A program made the translations under genes and the position numbers. A DNA stretch of 64,000 nt from a virus: positions 227,968-291,967 of the IMG/VR virus record IMGVR_UViG_3300035156_000206; one strand, 5' to 3'. Shown here piece by piece: positions 12,178 to 18,515 of this stretch. The notes under the pieces are model-generated. The model had not been told where the DNA came from and did not search any database. It saw nothing but the letters and a program-made list of their open reading frames with translations. How positions within the stretch are numbered: position 1 is the first letter of the stretch; each line of letters begins with the position of its first letter.

Positions 12178-12536
12178 TTTGAATTGTGCTGATCGTACCA
12201 GCTCACATGGAAGTGATCATCAACCGTCTGCACAATATCGCTCACATTGAATCGCAACGCTTGTTGGATATTGGCAAACAGCGTCTTCGCATCATCTCCA
12301 AACCACAAAAATCCATAGCCTGGTAACCCATAGTTGGTATTTGGCTTGATGATGCCGCTGAACCGATCGCACACCAACTCCAGATGTTTGCCTTGTACTT
12401 CAATTGACTCGACTTGTTCCGGACGAATCCACGTCTTGAATTGTGCGATCACTGTCTCGTACTCTTCTCGCTTGTACTCGTATGGAAGGTCCGAGAGCGT
12501 TACTCCACGACCACCTTCTGTAGTGACGATGATCAT
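12174..12536 (-). CDS. Protein of unknown function
   Basis: 120 aa, mixed alpha/beta, acidic. Contains LPGYGFLWFGDD and a C-terminal VQTVDDHFHVSWYD. Overlaps both neighbours by ATGA. No family recognised. Confidence 0.7.
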   Translation of the reverse strand: MIIVTTEGGRGVTLSDLPYEYKREEYETVIAQFKTWIRPEQVESIEVQGKHLELVCDRFSGIIKPNTNYGLPGYGFLWFGDDAKTLFANIQQALRFNVSDIVQTVDDHFHVSWYDQHNSK

Positions 12537-13066
12537 TCTGGTACCCTGTCAGCTACACTATCTCCCACCGGGTCAAACTGCAGCAGGAAGTTGAGCACTT
12601 GAGCCCAGCTCTGGTATTCGTTCTGGTGACCATAAGTCAACAGAGTGCCAGCAAACTCTTCGATGTGAGCCTTGTGTGGCCGATCATCGATCAGGAAGTC
12701 CCGCTGGGTACCAAGAGTACCTTTATTTGGGGTGATGATCACACTTTTGAACAGCTCAGGGATGTGCTCTTGGACCCAGAACAGCTTTTCGGCCGCTGCA
12801 TACGGGTTATCATGAGGAATCTTGGTAGCGATCCAGACATCAAACCCATGAGCGATCAGGATGCGTATGCTGTCGATTGCGTGAGGAAGGGGCTTCAGAT
12901 TGCGGTATGCACCAGGACGAAGTTTGAACTCTTCAGAGGTAAGACCGGATTTGTCTCGGCATGAGCCGAAGTCAGCAGTGACACCATCAAGGTCAACGAA
13001 GACGCGACGGGCGCCACCATTGTAGCCTTTGGCGGTATAGAATTTGCGACGGGTAATGTTGGACAT
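12533..13066 (-). CDS. HAD-superfamily 5'(3')-deoxyribonucleotidase (NT5C type)
   Basis: 177 aa. HAD motif I is VFVDLDGVTADF (about 22-33) with the nucleophile and acid Asp pair; motif II/III is represented by WIATKIP (T) and a Lys region; motif IV is FLIDDRPH (about 124-131). NT5C-like phage enzymes dephosphorylate dNMPs. A promoter lies just upstream (13099-13127). Confidence 0.85.
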   Translation of the reverse strand: MSNITRRKFYTAKGYNGGARRVFVDLDGVTADFGSCRDKSGLTSEEFKLRPGAYRNLKPLPHAIDSIRILIAHGFDVWIATKIPHDNPYAAAEKLFWVQEHIPELFKSVIITPNKGTLGTQRDFLIDDRPHKAHIEEFAGTLLTYGHQNEYQSWAQVLNFLLQFDPVGDSVADRVPE

Positions 13067-13098
13067 CGATGTCTCTCAGGTTGTTTGTTCCAGATGGA

Positions 13099-13127
13099 AC
13101 TATACGACAACCTGATCAACATGTCAA
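13099..13127 (-). promoter_or_regulatory. Sigma-70 promoter for the nucleotidase/RNA ligase operon
   Basis: -35 TTGACA, 17-nt spacer, -10 TATAGT. Confidence 0.8.
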
Positions 13128-13137
13128 CTGAGGGAAA

Positions 13138-13332
13138 CTACTTTTTCTTTGGAAAGGTGTCTAACCAGCACTCGTGGACGAACGGAGGCACTTGAGTCGT
13201 AGGCTCAGAGCGACCATTGCACAACAGTTGCATGGTAGTTACTTGCCAATAAATCTTGAAGCATAGCAGGACAGCAATGATGCATGAGACAGCAAAGACT
13301 AGGCCAGCAAAGACGCGTAGAAGCTTCTTCAT
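13138..13332 (-). CDS. Single-span membrane protein
   Basis: 64 aa. One hydrophobic helix at about 6-26 (VFAGLVFAVSCIIAVLLCF) after a Lys/Arg start, then a polar tail with two Cys (LLCNGR, HECWL) that would face the periplasm and could form a disulfide. RBS GGAGGT 7 nt upstream. Confidence 0.7.
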   Translation of the reverse strand: MKKLLRVFAGLVFAVSCIIAVLLCFKIYWQVTTMQLLCNGRSEPTTQVPPFVHECWLDTFPKKK

Positions 13333-13393
13333 AATGTACCTCCATATTTAGGGTATATTGGTATATAGTACCATATCCCTAAACAATGGACGG

Positions 13394-13418
13394 AAAAAAA
13401 GCCCCGAAGGGCTTTTTT
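13394..13418 (-). terminator. Rho-independent terminator
   Basis: GCCC/GGGC stem with CGAA-type loop between A and T runs, after the three-paralog operon. Confidence 0.8.
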
Positions 13419-13424
13419 GATGTC

Positions 13425-13853
13425 TTAGTGAATGCGCTTGTATCCACGTTTCAGGCGAGCAAGTGCCAGATCCTTGTGTTCTTGTTTTGTTACAGATCCC
13501 CACTTCCGGCCTAGGTGATTATCCCACAACCCACTTCCATACGGCGTGAAGTATTTGTCCCAGGCTTCTTTACCAAACAGATACTCTGCAGCGTCCTCTT
13601 GATACATCTCTTCGCCATTGGCAAGCTTGAGATATACTTGGCCTTGGCTCAGAAACAATCCTTGAGCAGTGAAGTATGGGTGCATGGACAGCCAACCAAA
13701 CGTACAACCAATAGTACCACATGTTGGTTTGGTTGTACGATTGTTTGAACAGATTTTGTCCAGGTCAAAGTTCTTAGGTGGGATACCACCGACAATCGAA
13801 AAAGCTACCGCAAGGTTTTCCTTGCGGACGGCCATAGGCAACATCTTGGTCAT
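13425..13853 (-). CDS. Tandem paralog 3 of a Cys-rich phage family
   Basis: 142 aa. Shares with the two genes upstream: R-K-E-N-L-A-V-A-F-S-I-V-G-G-I-P near the N-terminus, CGTIGCTFGWLSMHPYF (about 45-61), a Phe-Gly-containing helix (LFGKEAWDKYF) and the end KDLALARLKRGYK. Two Cys about five residues apart plus an upstream Cys suggest a metal or disulfide site. Function unknown. ATGA overlap with paralog 2. Confidence 0.75.
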   Translation of the reverse strand: MTKMLPMAVRKENLAVAFSIVGGIPPKNFDLDKICSNNRTTKPTCGTIGCTFGWLSMHPYFTAQGLFLSQGQVYLKLANGEEMYQEDAAEYLFGKEAWDKYFTPYGSGLWDNHLGRKWGSVTKQEHKDLALARLKRGYKRIH

Positions 13854-14362
13854 TTTGGAACTTCCAGTTTGGAGTTGAACTTCGAGTAGTAACCACGCTT
13901 AAGACGAGCTAGGGCAAGTGCTTTATGTTCCTGTTGGGTCCCACTGCCATAATCTTTGGGCTGGTTTAGTTCTTTGAGTAGAAACTTATCAGCTGCACCA
14001 TCCCCGTATGCATCGAAGAATCGATTGAAGGCACGCCGTCCAAACAAGCGTTGTGCAATTAATTCAACGTCGGTGCCGTAACCGTACCCATAACCATGTG
14101 GGTTATCAGCAGTATCAATCACACTGCCGTTGCGCAGCCCCAGTCCTTGGGCAGTAAAGTACGGGTGAATAGCTAGCCATCCCAAGGTACACCCAATGGT
14201 ACCACAGCGGTGCTTACTGGCAACCTCAATATCTTCTGGTTTTTGGACCTTGTAACTATTACAGAAAGTGTCCAGATTGAACTGTTCTGGCGGAATACCA
14301 CCAATGATGGAATAGGCTACGGCGATGTTTTCGCGTTGTTGTTCCGGTGTAATACGTTTCAT
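13850..14362 (-). CDS. Tandem paralog 2 of a Cys-rich phage family
   Basis: 170 aa. Same architecture as its neighbours: QRENIAVAYSIIGGIPPEQF, C-G-T-I-G-C-T-L-G-W-L-A, LFGRRAFNRFF and HKALALARLKRGYYSKFN. It carries a Gly/Tyr insert (GYGYGYGT). Its last 14 codons are nearly identical in DNA to those of paralog 1, so that duplication is recent or maintained by conversion. Confidence 0.78.
   Translation of the reverse strand: MKRITPEQQRENIAVAYSIIGGIPPEQFNLDTFCNSYKVQKPEDIEVASKHRCGTIGCTLGWLAIHPYFTAQGLGLRNGSVIDTADNPHGYGYGYGTDVELIAQRLFGRRAFNRFFDAYGDGAADKFLLKELNQPKDYGSGTQQEHKALALARLKRGYYSKFNSKLEVPK
13860..13891 (-). repeat. Direct repeat copy b (end of paralog 2)
   Basis: 32 bases identical to 14369-14400, with similarity continuing 9 more bases with one change. 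Confidence 0.85.
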
Positions 14363-14865
14363 TTTGGGACTTCCAGTTTGGAGTTGAACTTCGAGTAGTA
14401 GCCACGCTTCAGCCGTGCAAGAGCTAGCGTCTTTTGTTGTTCTTTGGTGGCATCATGATCACAGTACTCATGATCATATGGAAGACCCAACTCCTTGCAC
14501 AATGCAGAATCAGCCGAACCACCACCATACGGCTCAAAGAAACGCTTGAATGCGCGGCGCCCGAACAGTGCATCAGCAATGTAAACTACATTGACCTTCT
14601 GGTAATAATACTTGTCCTGGTCACCATCACGAATTACTTCGCCTTGGTGCAAGCGGATACCTTGGGACACAAAGTGTGGGTGAGTAGCGAGCCAGCCTAA
14701 CGTACAACCAGTTGAGCCACAAGACTTTACAATGTCTTCTGCTGTTGTGGCACTTGATGTGCTACAAAAACTGTCTAGGTCGAAGTGCTTCGCTGGGATA
14801 CCACCAATGATGGAATAGGCTACGGCAATGTTTTCGCGTTTTTGTGCTGCGGAGAGTCGTTTCAT
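14359..14865 (-). CDS. Tandem paralog 1 of a Cys-rich phage family
   Basis: 168 aa from ATG 14865 (MKRLSAAQKRENIAVAYS); the start is set by alignment with paralog 2 (MKRITPEQQREN). Contains SCGSTGCTLGWLATHPHF and LFGRRAFKRFFEPYGGGSADSAL. Ends LARLKRGYYSKFN like paralog 2. Head of the three-gene operon, with a promoter at 14899-14927. Confidence 0.78.
   Translation of the reverse strand: MKRLSAAQKRENIAVAYSIIGGIPAKHFDLDSFCSTSSATTAEDIVKSCGSTGCTLGWLATHPHFVSQGIRLHQGEVIRDGDQDKYYYQKVNVVYIADALFGRRAFKRFFEPYGGGSADSALCKELGLPYDHEYCDHDATKEQQKTLALARLKRGYYSKFNSKLEVPK
14369..14400 (-). repeat. Direct repeat copy a (end of paralog 1)
   Basis: Identical to 13860-13891; see paralog 2. Confidence 0.85.
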
Positions 14866-14898
14866 AATTTGAGTCCAATTTGTTGAAGACAGATGCAA

Positions 14899-14927
14899 AC
14901 TGTAGATGAAACAAAACTACAAGTCAA
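14899..14927 (-). promoter_or_regulatory. Sigma-70 promoter for the paralog operon
   Basis: -35 TTGACT, 17-nt spacer, -10 TACAGT; overlaps the 3' end of the gene at 14917. Confidence 0.7.
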
Positions 14928-15096
14928 CAACTTTTTGTTCAAGTTGCGACTGAAGCTCACGGATTGTGTACAACAGCTGGTCAACTATGATCTCGTGGTC
15001 TGTATGGTACACAAGATGTCCATGAGCAGCAGGGAGAACACATTCAACTACATCTGGGTTGGTATCGTACCGGGTGATATCTGGTGCTTCGATCAT
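14917..15096 (-). CDS. Small protein of unknown function
   Basis: 59 aa, MIEAPDITRY to the coiled tail LYTIRELQSQLEQK. ATGA overlap with the stop of the upstream gene, which supports it despite its length. Its last codons overlap the promoter of the paralog operon. Confidence 0.65.
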   Translation of the reverse strand: MIEAPDITRYDTNPDVVECVLPAAHGHLVYHTDHEIIVDQLLYTIRELQSQLEQKVVDL

Positions 15097-15311
15097 GTGT
15101 GTAGGAACTTTTTGTAAAAGGCTTCGAAATGGCGTTCACAAGCAATCAGCACCATCTCTTCTTCGGATGGGCGACCTTTTAGTGACTTACGGCGACGGCG
15201 GATCTCTTCGAAATCCTGCTGCATCTTGGAATAGAACTCCTTATCAAAGAAGTCCTTGTTGGGCATGGGAGGCTTATAAGGCTTCTCGTGCTCTTCTTTA
15301 CTTGGCTTCAT
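15093..15311 (-). CDS. Small charged protein of unknown function
   Basis: 72 aa, Lys/Glu-rich, helical, no Cys pair or hydrophobic span (MKPSKEEHEKPYKPP). It overlaps genes on both sides. No family recognised. Confidence 0.65.
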   Translation of the reverse strand: MKPSKEEHEKPYKPPMPNKDFFDKEFYSKMQQDFEEIRRRRKSLKGRPSEEEMVLIACERHFEAFYKKFLHT

Positions 15312-15540
15312 TTCGTGCCTTCATCCATTCAGAACATTGCAAATGGCCTCCACGTGAATCCAACCGTGGGATGATGCCACCGAACATCCCGCCGCTGATA
15401 TACTGCAAGCCAGTCCGCTGATCGGTGTAGACGGTCAGCCCACTACGACGTCTCCCAGTCTTTGGGTCACTATCGTCCCGTGGGGCAAGGCGGCCATTGA
15501 TCACCATTACGACAATGACAACCACAATCAAATAAAACAT
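15298..15540 (-). CDS. Membrane-anchored DUF6440-like protein
   Basis: 80 aa. One N-terminal span (FYLIVVVIVVMVI) followed by Y-T-D-Q-R-T-G-L-Q-Y-I-S-G-G and G-I-I-P-R-L-D-S-R-G, which resembles the D-x-x-T-G-V-x-Y and G-x-x-P-L-x-D-x-x-G pattern of DUF6440. Function unknown. Confidence 0.65.
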   Translation of the reverse strand: MFYLIVVVIVVMVINGRLAPRDDSDPKTGRRRSGLTVYTDQRTGLQYISGGMFGGIIPRLDSRGGHLQCSEWMKARNEAK

Positions 15541-15548
15541 GCTGTTCC

Positions 15549-15761
15549 TTAAATTGAACCATCGATCATTGTGAATTTGGTATACTTCATTGATGCTTCA
15601 GAAAAGGTATCGTACGACACACTTTCAAACTCAACATCAATGATGTTCATATTACGCAGCTTGCTCCAACGAGACAACCGCTTTTGTGATGAGGCTACAG
15701 TCCTCGCTTGCACGAACAGGTGATTCTTACCCACACCATTTGAATACACAAACCATTGCAT
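15549..15761 (-). CDS. Small protein of unknown function
   Basis: 70 aa from ATG 15761 (MQWFVYSNGVGKN), set by AAGGAA 7 nt upstream; the longer frame lies inside the gene before it. Basic middle (SSQKRLSRWSKLR). No family recognised. Confidence 0.65.
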   Translation of the reverse strand: MQWFVYSNGVGKNHLFVQARTVASSQKRLSRWSKLRNMNIIDVEFESVSYDTFSEASMKYTKFTMIDGSI

Positions 15762-15765
15762 TGCA

Positions 15766-15930
15766 CTATTCCTTTGTTTCGGGCATTTCGTGAGTTGACC
15801 AGGCTTTGCCATCCCATTTCCAAAGCTTACCCCAGATTACCATTTCCATCGGAAATACAACTGGTGGTAGGGTTGGCGCTTTTGGTAAATTGCCCATCAT
15901 TATGTTGAACATGCTCAGACCGGACATCAT
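15766..15930 (-). CDS. Small Met/Pro-rich protein
   Basis: 54 aa: MMSGLSMFNI then LPKAPTLPPVV and a Trp-rich end IWGKLWKWDGKAW. ATGA overlap with the upstream stop and AAAGGAA upstream support it. The Trp-rich end hints at membrane or protein contact. Function unknown. Confidence 0.65.
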   Translation of the reverse strand: MMSGLSMFNIMMGNLPKAPTLPPVVFPMEMVIWGKLWKWDGKAWSTHEMPETKE

Positions 15931-16118
15931 GATTGTTCCTTTGGAACATAGATCACACCACTCTTGCCCTTGTCCTGGATTTGTGCAACGCCCTCAACTT
16001 CGTAGTTGTCTTCGTTGACGCGCTTATATGTGAAGCCCCCGTATTCGGAGGTATCTTCAATGATGTTCTGTTTGATCTTCTCGATGATGTCGAGTAGGGC
16101 GAATTTGTCGATTAGCAT
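15927..16118 (-). CDS. Small acidic/basic protein of unknown function
   Basis: 63 aa, N-terminal helix FALLDIIEKIKQNIIED then strands (FTYKRVNEDNYEVEG). It overlaps the gene upstream by 7 nt and the one downstream by ATGA. Confidence 0.65.
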   Translation of the reverse strand: MLIDKFALLDIIEKIKQNIIEDTSEYGGFTYKRVNEDNYEVEGVAQIQDKGKSGVIYVPKEQS

Positions 16119-16288
16119 GAGGCAGCCTGTATGAGTTGTACGTTGCGGATCACATCTTGGGCACGCATCTCTTTTAGAACAGCACCAACACGGACACGAG
16201 TGGGAAGCGACAGCGTCTGCTCCTTCCAGGTATTACCTGATTTGGTCTCGTATGTGATGACGTGTTTATCGATAGTTTGCTTGGACAT
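16112..16288 (-). CDS. Small protein of unknown function
   Basis: 58 aa from ATG 16288 (MSKQTIDKHVITYE), with GGAG 8 nt upstream. A possible helix VGAVLKEMRAQDVIRNVQL. First gene of a short operon with its own promoter. Confidence 0.65.
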   Translation of the reverse strand: MSKQTIDKHVITYETKSGNTWKEQTLSLPTRVRVGAVLKEMRAQDVIRNVQLIQAASC

Positions 16289-16318
16289 TTGTGGCTCCGT
16301 GATTGAATTTGTGCAATA

Positions 16319-16347
16319 ATCATAGAACAAAACACAGAATGAGACAA
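16319..16347 (-). promoter_or_regulatory. Sigma-70 promoter
   Basis: -35 TTGTCT, 17-nt spacer, -10 TATGAT; for 16288 downward. Confidence 0.6.
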
Positions 16348-16423
16348 CAAATTTTGCTGTGGATTCAGCTGAATGCCAAAATCGTTAGATAGCTTGTAAG
16401 CAGGGGAAATGTAAAATGTTCGG

Positions 16424-16912
16424 CTATTCGATTGAAGCCTGAAGGTAGTTGATGGCTGATTGGAGCCGCAGAATATCGTCCTTAGCCAATCCAATCATCT
16501 TATTGCACTTACCACATAATAGCCCACGCACATTACCTGTACTATGGCAATGATCTAAGTTGGCGGCTGTAGATTGGTTTCCTGTCCCAATGAACAGTTG
16601 AAAACATATTGCACATTTGTGATCTTGTTTTGCCAACAAAGTGGCATGTTGCTCTAATGTGATCCCATAGTTTCGGAGCAAGTGATTACGACGGGTAGAG
16701 AGTTTGACTTGGTCTGTCTGAAGGTATTCTTGATAGTTCTTGCTGGCTCTGTACTTAGCCCTGGCTGCGGTCTTGGCCTCAGAAGGAATGTAGGTGCATT
16801 CAATACACCTGCCAGAGACGTGGCGCTCACCTATGTGACCACGCTTGCATGGTGTGGTTGACATGTATTTGGTTAAGCCTGCAGCAATGGCTTGTTGTCT
16901 TGGTGAATTCAT
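16424..16912 (-). CDS. Recombination endonuclease VII-like HNH nuclease
   Basis: 162 aa. N-terminal zinc pairs C-K-R-G-H...C-I-E-C, then the endonuclease VII core NYGITLEQHATLLAKQDHKCAICF, LDHCHSTGNVRGLLCGKCN and LAKDDILRLQSAINYL. The His-Asp-His of LDHCH is the catalytic cluster, and four Cys bind structural zinc. Such genes are often free-standing homing-type nucleases in phages. ATG 16912 follows GGAAAG; the longer frame runs into the hairpin at 16939. It lies immediately beside the rearranged tRNA loci. Confidence 0.88.
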   Translation of the reverse strand: MNSPRQQAIAAGLTKYMSTTPCKRGHIGERHVSGRCIECTYIPSEAKTAARAKYRASKNYQEYLQTDQVKLSTRRNHLLRNYGITLEQHATLLAKQDHKCAICFQLFIGTGNQSTAANLDHCHSTGNVRGLLCGKCNKMIGLAKDDILRLQSAINYLQASIE

Positions 16913-16938
16913 TATTGCTTTCCGGTTCTGGAATAGGT

Positions 16939-16969
16939 GAAGGCCCGACACTAACCTGGCCGGGCCTTC
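16939..16969. terminator. Strong hairpin between the nuclease gene and the rearranged tRNA locus
   Basis: Nine-bp perfect stem GAAGGCCCG/CGGGCCTTC with 13-nt loop. The T-rich flank is poor on both strands, so it may be a processing or boundary hairpin rather than a terminator. Confidence 0.5.
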
Positions 16970-16982
16970 TATTTGATTTGAT

Positions 16983-17100
16983 GACAAGTCAATGTGTTTA
17001 CCAATTTCACCAACCCCGCATCAGAAGTACTCTGCTGATGCAACGCACTTTTGGTGCGGGGTGAAGGACTCGAACCTCCAAGGAGTTAACTATATGTCAT
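16983..17100 (-). tRNA. Candidate circularly permuted tRNA gene P2 (anticodon possibly GUC)
   Basis: Reading the reverse strand, the 3' half comes first: anticodon-stem strand GTTAA (17086-17090), T-arm GGAGG-TTCGAGT-CCTTC (17063-17079), acceptor ACCCCGC (17056-17062), A73 and encoded CCA (17052-17054). After 32 nt the 5' half follows: acceptor GCGGGGT (17013-17019), T8 G9, a Leu-like D-arm with GTG/CAC stem, and TTGAC (anticodon stem). Acceptor strands pair 7/7 and anticodon strands 5/5 with one G-U. Joined at 37/38 the loop would be TTGTCAA. Flanks TGTCAT and ATGACA next to the joint also pair. No 5' half in normal order was found. A decayed tandem-repeat junction is the alternative. Confidence 0.55.
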
Positions 17101-17137
17101 TGGTTCCAGATTATGTATCACGTCGACTGCTGAGCTT

Positions 17138-17268
17138 TGCTAATAAAATGGCACTCTACCTCTGAGCTACCAGCCACCAAAAGAGACTATTGCGAATCTG
17201 TTTTGGTTGGCCGGGATGGATTCGAACCACCGACTTCCGATTTGGGACTCAACACCGCGCTTTATTGT
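17138..17268 (-). tRNA. Candidate circularly permuted tRNA gene P1 (anticodon unresolved)
   Basis: The 3' half comes first on the reverse strand: T-arm GGTGG-TTCGAAT-CCATC (17215-17231), acceptor CCGGCCA (17208-17214), A73 and CCA (17204-17206). After 27 nt the 5' half follows: acceptor TGGCTGG (17170-17176), TA, D-arm GCTC-AGAGGTA-GAGT. Acceptor strands pair 7/7 with one G-U, and CCAAAA/TTTTGG extends the stem around a bulged A73. TTTTATT after the 5' half pairs with AATAAAG before the 3' half. I could not build a convincing anticodon stem; a long variable arm or an additional intron is possible. Confidence 0.42.
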
Positions 17269-17424
17269 ACAATCCAATAAACCGATAAAGCTGTATAGGC
17301 AAGAAACTAAGGCTGACTAGATACTAAATGTACCTGTTAAGCTAAGACTAATGATAAAGCTACCTATTCTTTAATACCTTGCGTGCGGTGGGAATCACTA
17401 ACTATGACCCCACCCACATATTTC

Positions 17425-18225
17425 TTAGAAGCCTTCTGGGTGCAAGAACGAGATCAGCTTTTGCCCGATCTTGGTCTGGCGCACTGGCGTCGCGTTTGCA
17501 CGCATACGCGCTTGCTTCGTGGCCTGGATCAGATCGTCCAGACGACCCAGCAAGGCCGATTTTTCGGTGGTGGTCATTGCCGACGACCAGGTTTCTTTGG
17601 TGAAGGTGCCGACGTTGACGGTCTCTTCCCACTTTTCGATCTGTGCCGGATGCTTGTCCGTTGGAGCGACCAGCACTTTGTGCTTGATTTCTTTCGCGGT
17701 CTTGGCGCGAACTTCGGCATTTGCCTGGCGGAAGACGTGCTTGCCGCGGGCCGAATCAGGAACCCAGTTGATGCCTGGCGCCAGCGTAGGAATGACTTCG
17801 TACACGGTGCGCAGCGCTTTCAGCTTGGTTTCCATGCCCAGCAGGAAGCCGACTGGCAGCTTTTCTGCCAACACGGTGCCGTCAGTCAGGACCAGGTCAG
17901 CGACGGCGTCTTGATTCGTTGCTTCTTTTTGCAGCACGACGTCGTAGTAACGGGTGACGCCGTCGAGTACGTACTGCAGCTTTTCGTGGACGGTGGTAAC
18001 CATTTCCAGGTGCTGCTCTTCAGCCTTTTCCGTTGCTGCGGTTGCCGCTTCGTTACTGGCGTCGCCGGAGAACATTTTCAGGGTACGATGCGAACCGGTG
18101 AAGTGGGTTGCTTTGTCCGAGAAGGTCTTGATTGCTTCAGGGATGATCTTGTTTGCAACGCCTTGAACATCGACTTCAACTGCCAGAATCTCATGCAGCA
18201 TTGGTGCTTTTTTGTTATCGCTCAT
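17425..18225 (-). CDS. Conserved phage protein, DUF7873-like
   Basis: 266 aa. Begins with HEILAVEVDVQGVANKI, and has V-L-A-E-K-L-P-V-G-F-L-L-G-M-E (middle) and TDKHPAQIEKWEETVNVGTFT plus LLGRLDDLIQATKQARMRAN (C-terminal third). I recall the same pattern from a family shared by actinobacterial genomes and phages (DUF7873 from memory, unchecked). Function unknown. Its codons are markedly GC-rich, suggesting high expression or a different origin. Two promoters precede it. Confidence 0.75.
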   Translation of the reverse strand: MSDNKKAPMLHEILAVEVDVQGVANKIIPEAIKTFSDKATHFTGSHRTLKMFSGDASNEAATAATEKAEEQHLEMVTTVHEKLQYVLDGVTRYYDVVLQKEATNQDAVADLVLTDGTVLAEKLPVGFLLGMETKLKALRTVYEVIPTLAPGINWVPDSARGKHVFRQANAEVRAKTAKEIKHKVLVAPTDKHPAQIEKWEETVNVGTFTKETWSSAMTTTEKSALLGRLDDLIQATKQARMRANATPVRQTKIGQKLISFLHPEGF

Positions 18226-18301
18226 ATACCCTCAAAATGGTTACGTGTTAATCTGATATTTGTTGTTCAGAGGATTTCTCTCTCAAAACATCATGAAGTG
18301 C

Positions 18302-18330
18302 ACTTTAAACTGTTTACTTCATTTTGACAA
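18302..18330 (-). promoter_or_regulatory. Sigma-70 promoter, proximal
   Basis: -35 TTGTCA, 17-nt spacer, -10 TAAAGT. Confidence 0.6.
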
Positions 18331-18477
18331 CGATTATTTCAACTGATTTTTCAACAACTCTTGGGAGTGGATATGCTTCTTCGGACCGCACTCCCAAAAC
18401 TACTTACTACCGCCCTTCCTCCTACAAACCATCCGCATGCACATCTCTGTAGGCAGTCTCTAACGTGACAGAGATCA

Positions 18478-18505
18478 GTATATAGAAATCTCCGTTTGGT
18501 TGACA
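18478..18505 (-). promoter_or_regulatory. Sigma-70 promoter, distal
   Basis: -35 TTGTCA, -10 TATACT, about 16-18 nt apart. Confidence 0.55.
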
Positions 18506-18515
18506 ACGATTATTT

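Larger units (their letters stand above)
18226..18515 (-). other. Long leader with two promoters and hairpins
   Basis: 290 bases without a gene. It contains two promoters, a 9-bp hairpin TTGGGAGTG/CACTCCCAA (18361-18397) and a 6-bp hairpin CTCTGT/ACAGAG (about 18444-18473). A short RNA or regulated 5' leader for the GC-rich gene downstream is possible. Confidence 0.5.

Noticed and set aside
16991-17010. TTGACT word read as a promoter -35 at P2
   Set aside because: No -10 at 16-18 bp; the word is part of the anticodon-stem strand.
17052-17176. A single linear tRNA from the 17176 acceptor to the 17052 CCA
   Set aside because: The acceptor strands (TGGCTGG and ACCCCGC) do not pair, while each pairs perfectly with the other neighbour, so the linear reading was dropped in favour of two permuted genes.
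16983-17268. Two-piece (permuted) tmRNA
   Set aside because: Both loci have full D-arms and no G3-U70 Ala signature, and no tag-coding frame ending in Ala-Ala-stop was seen.
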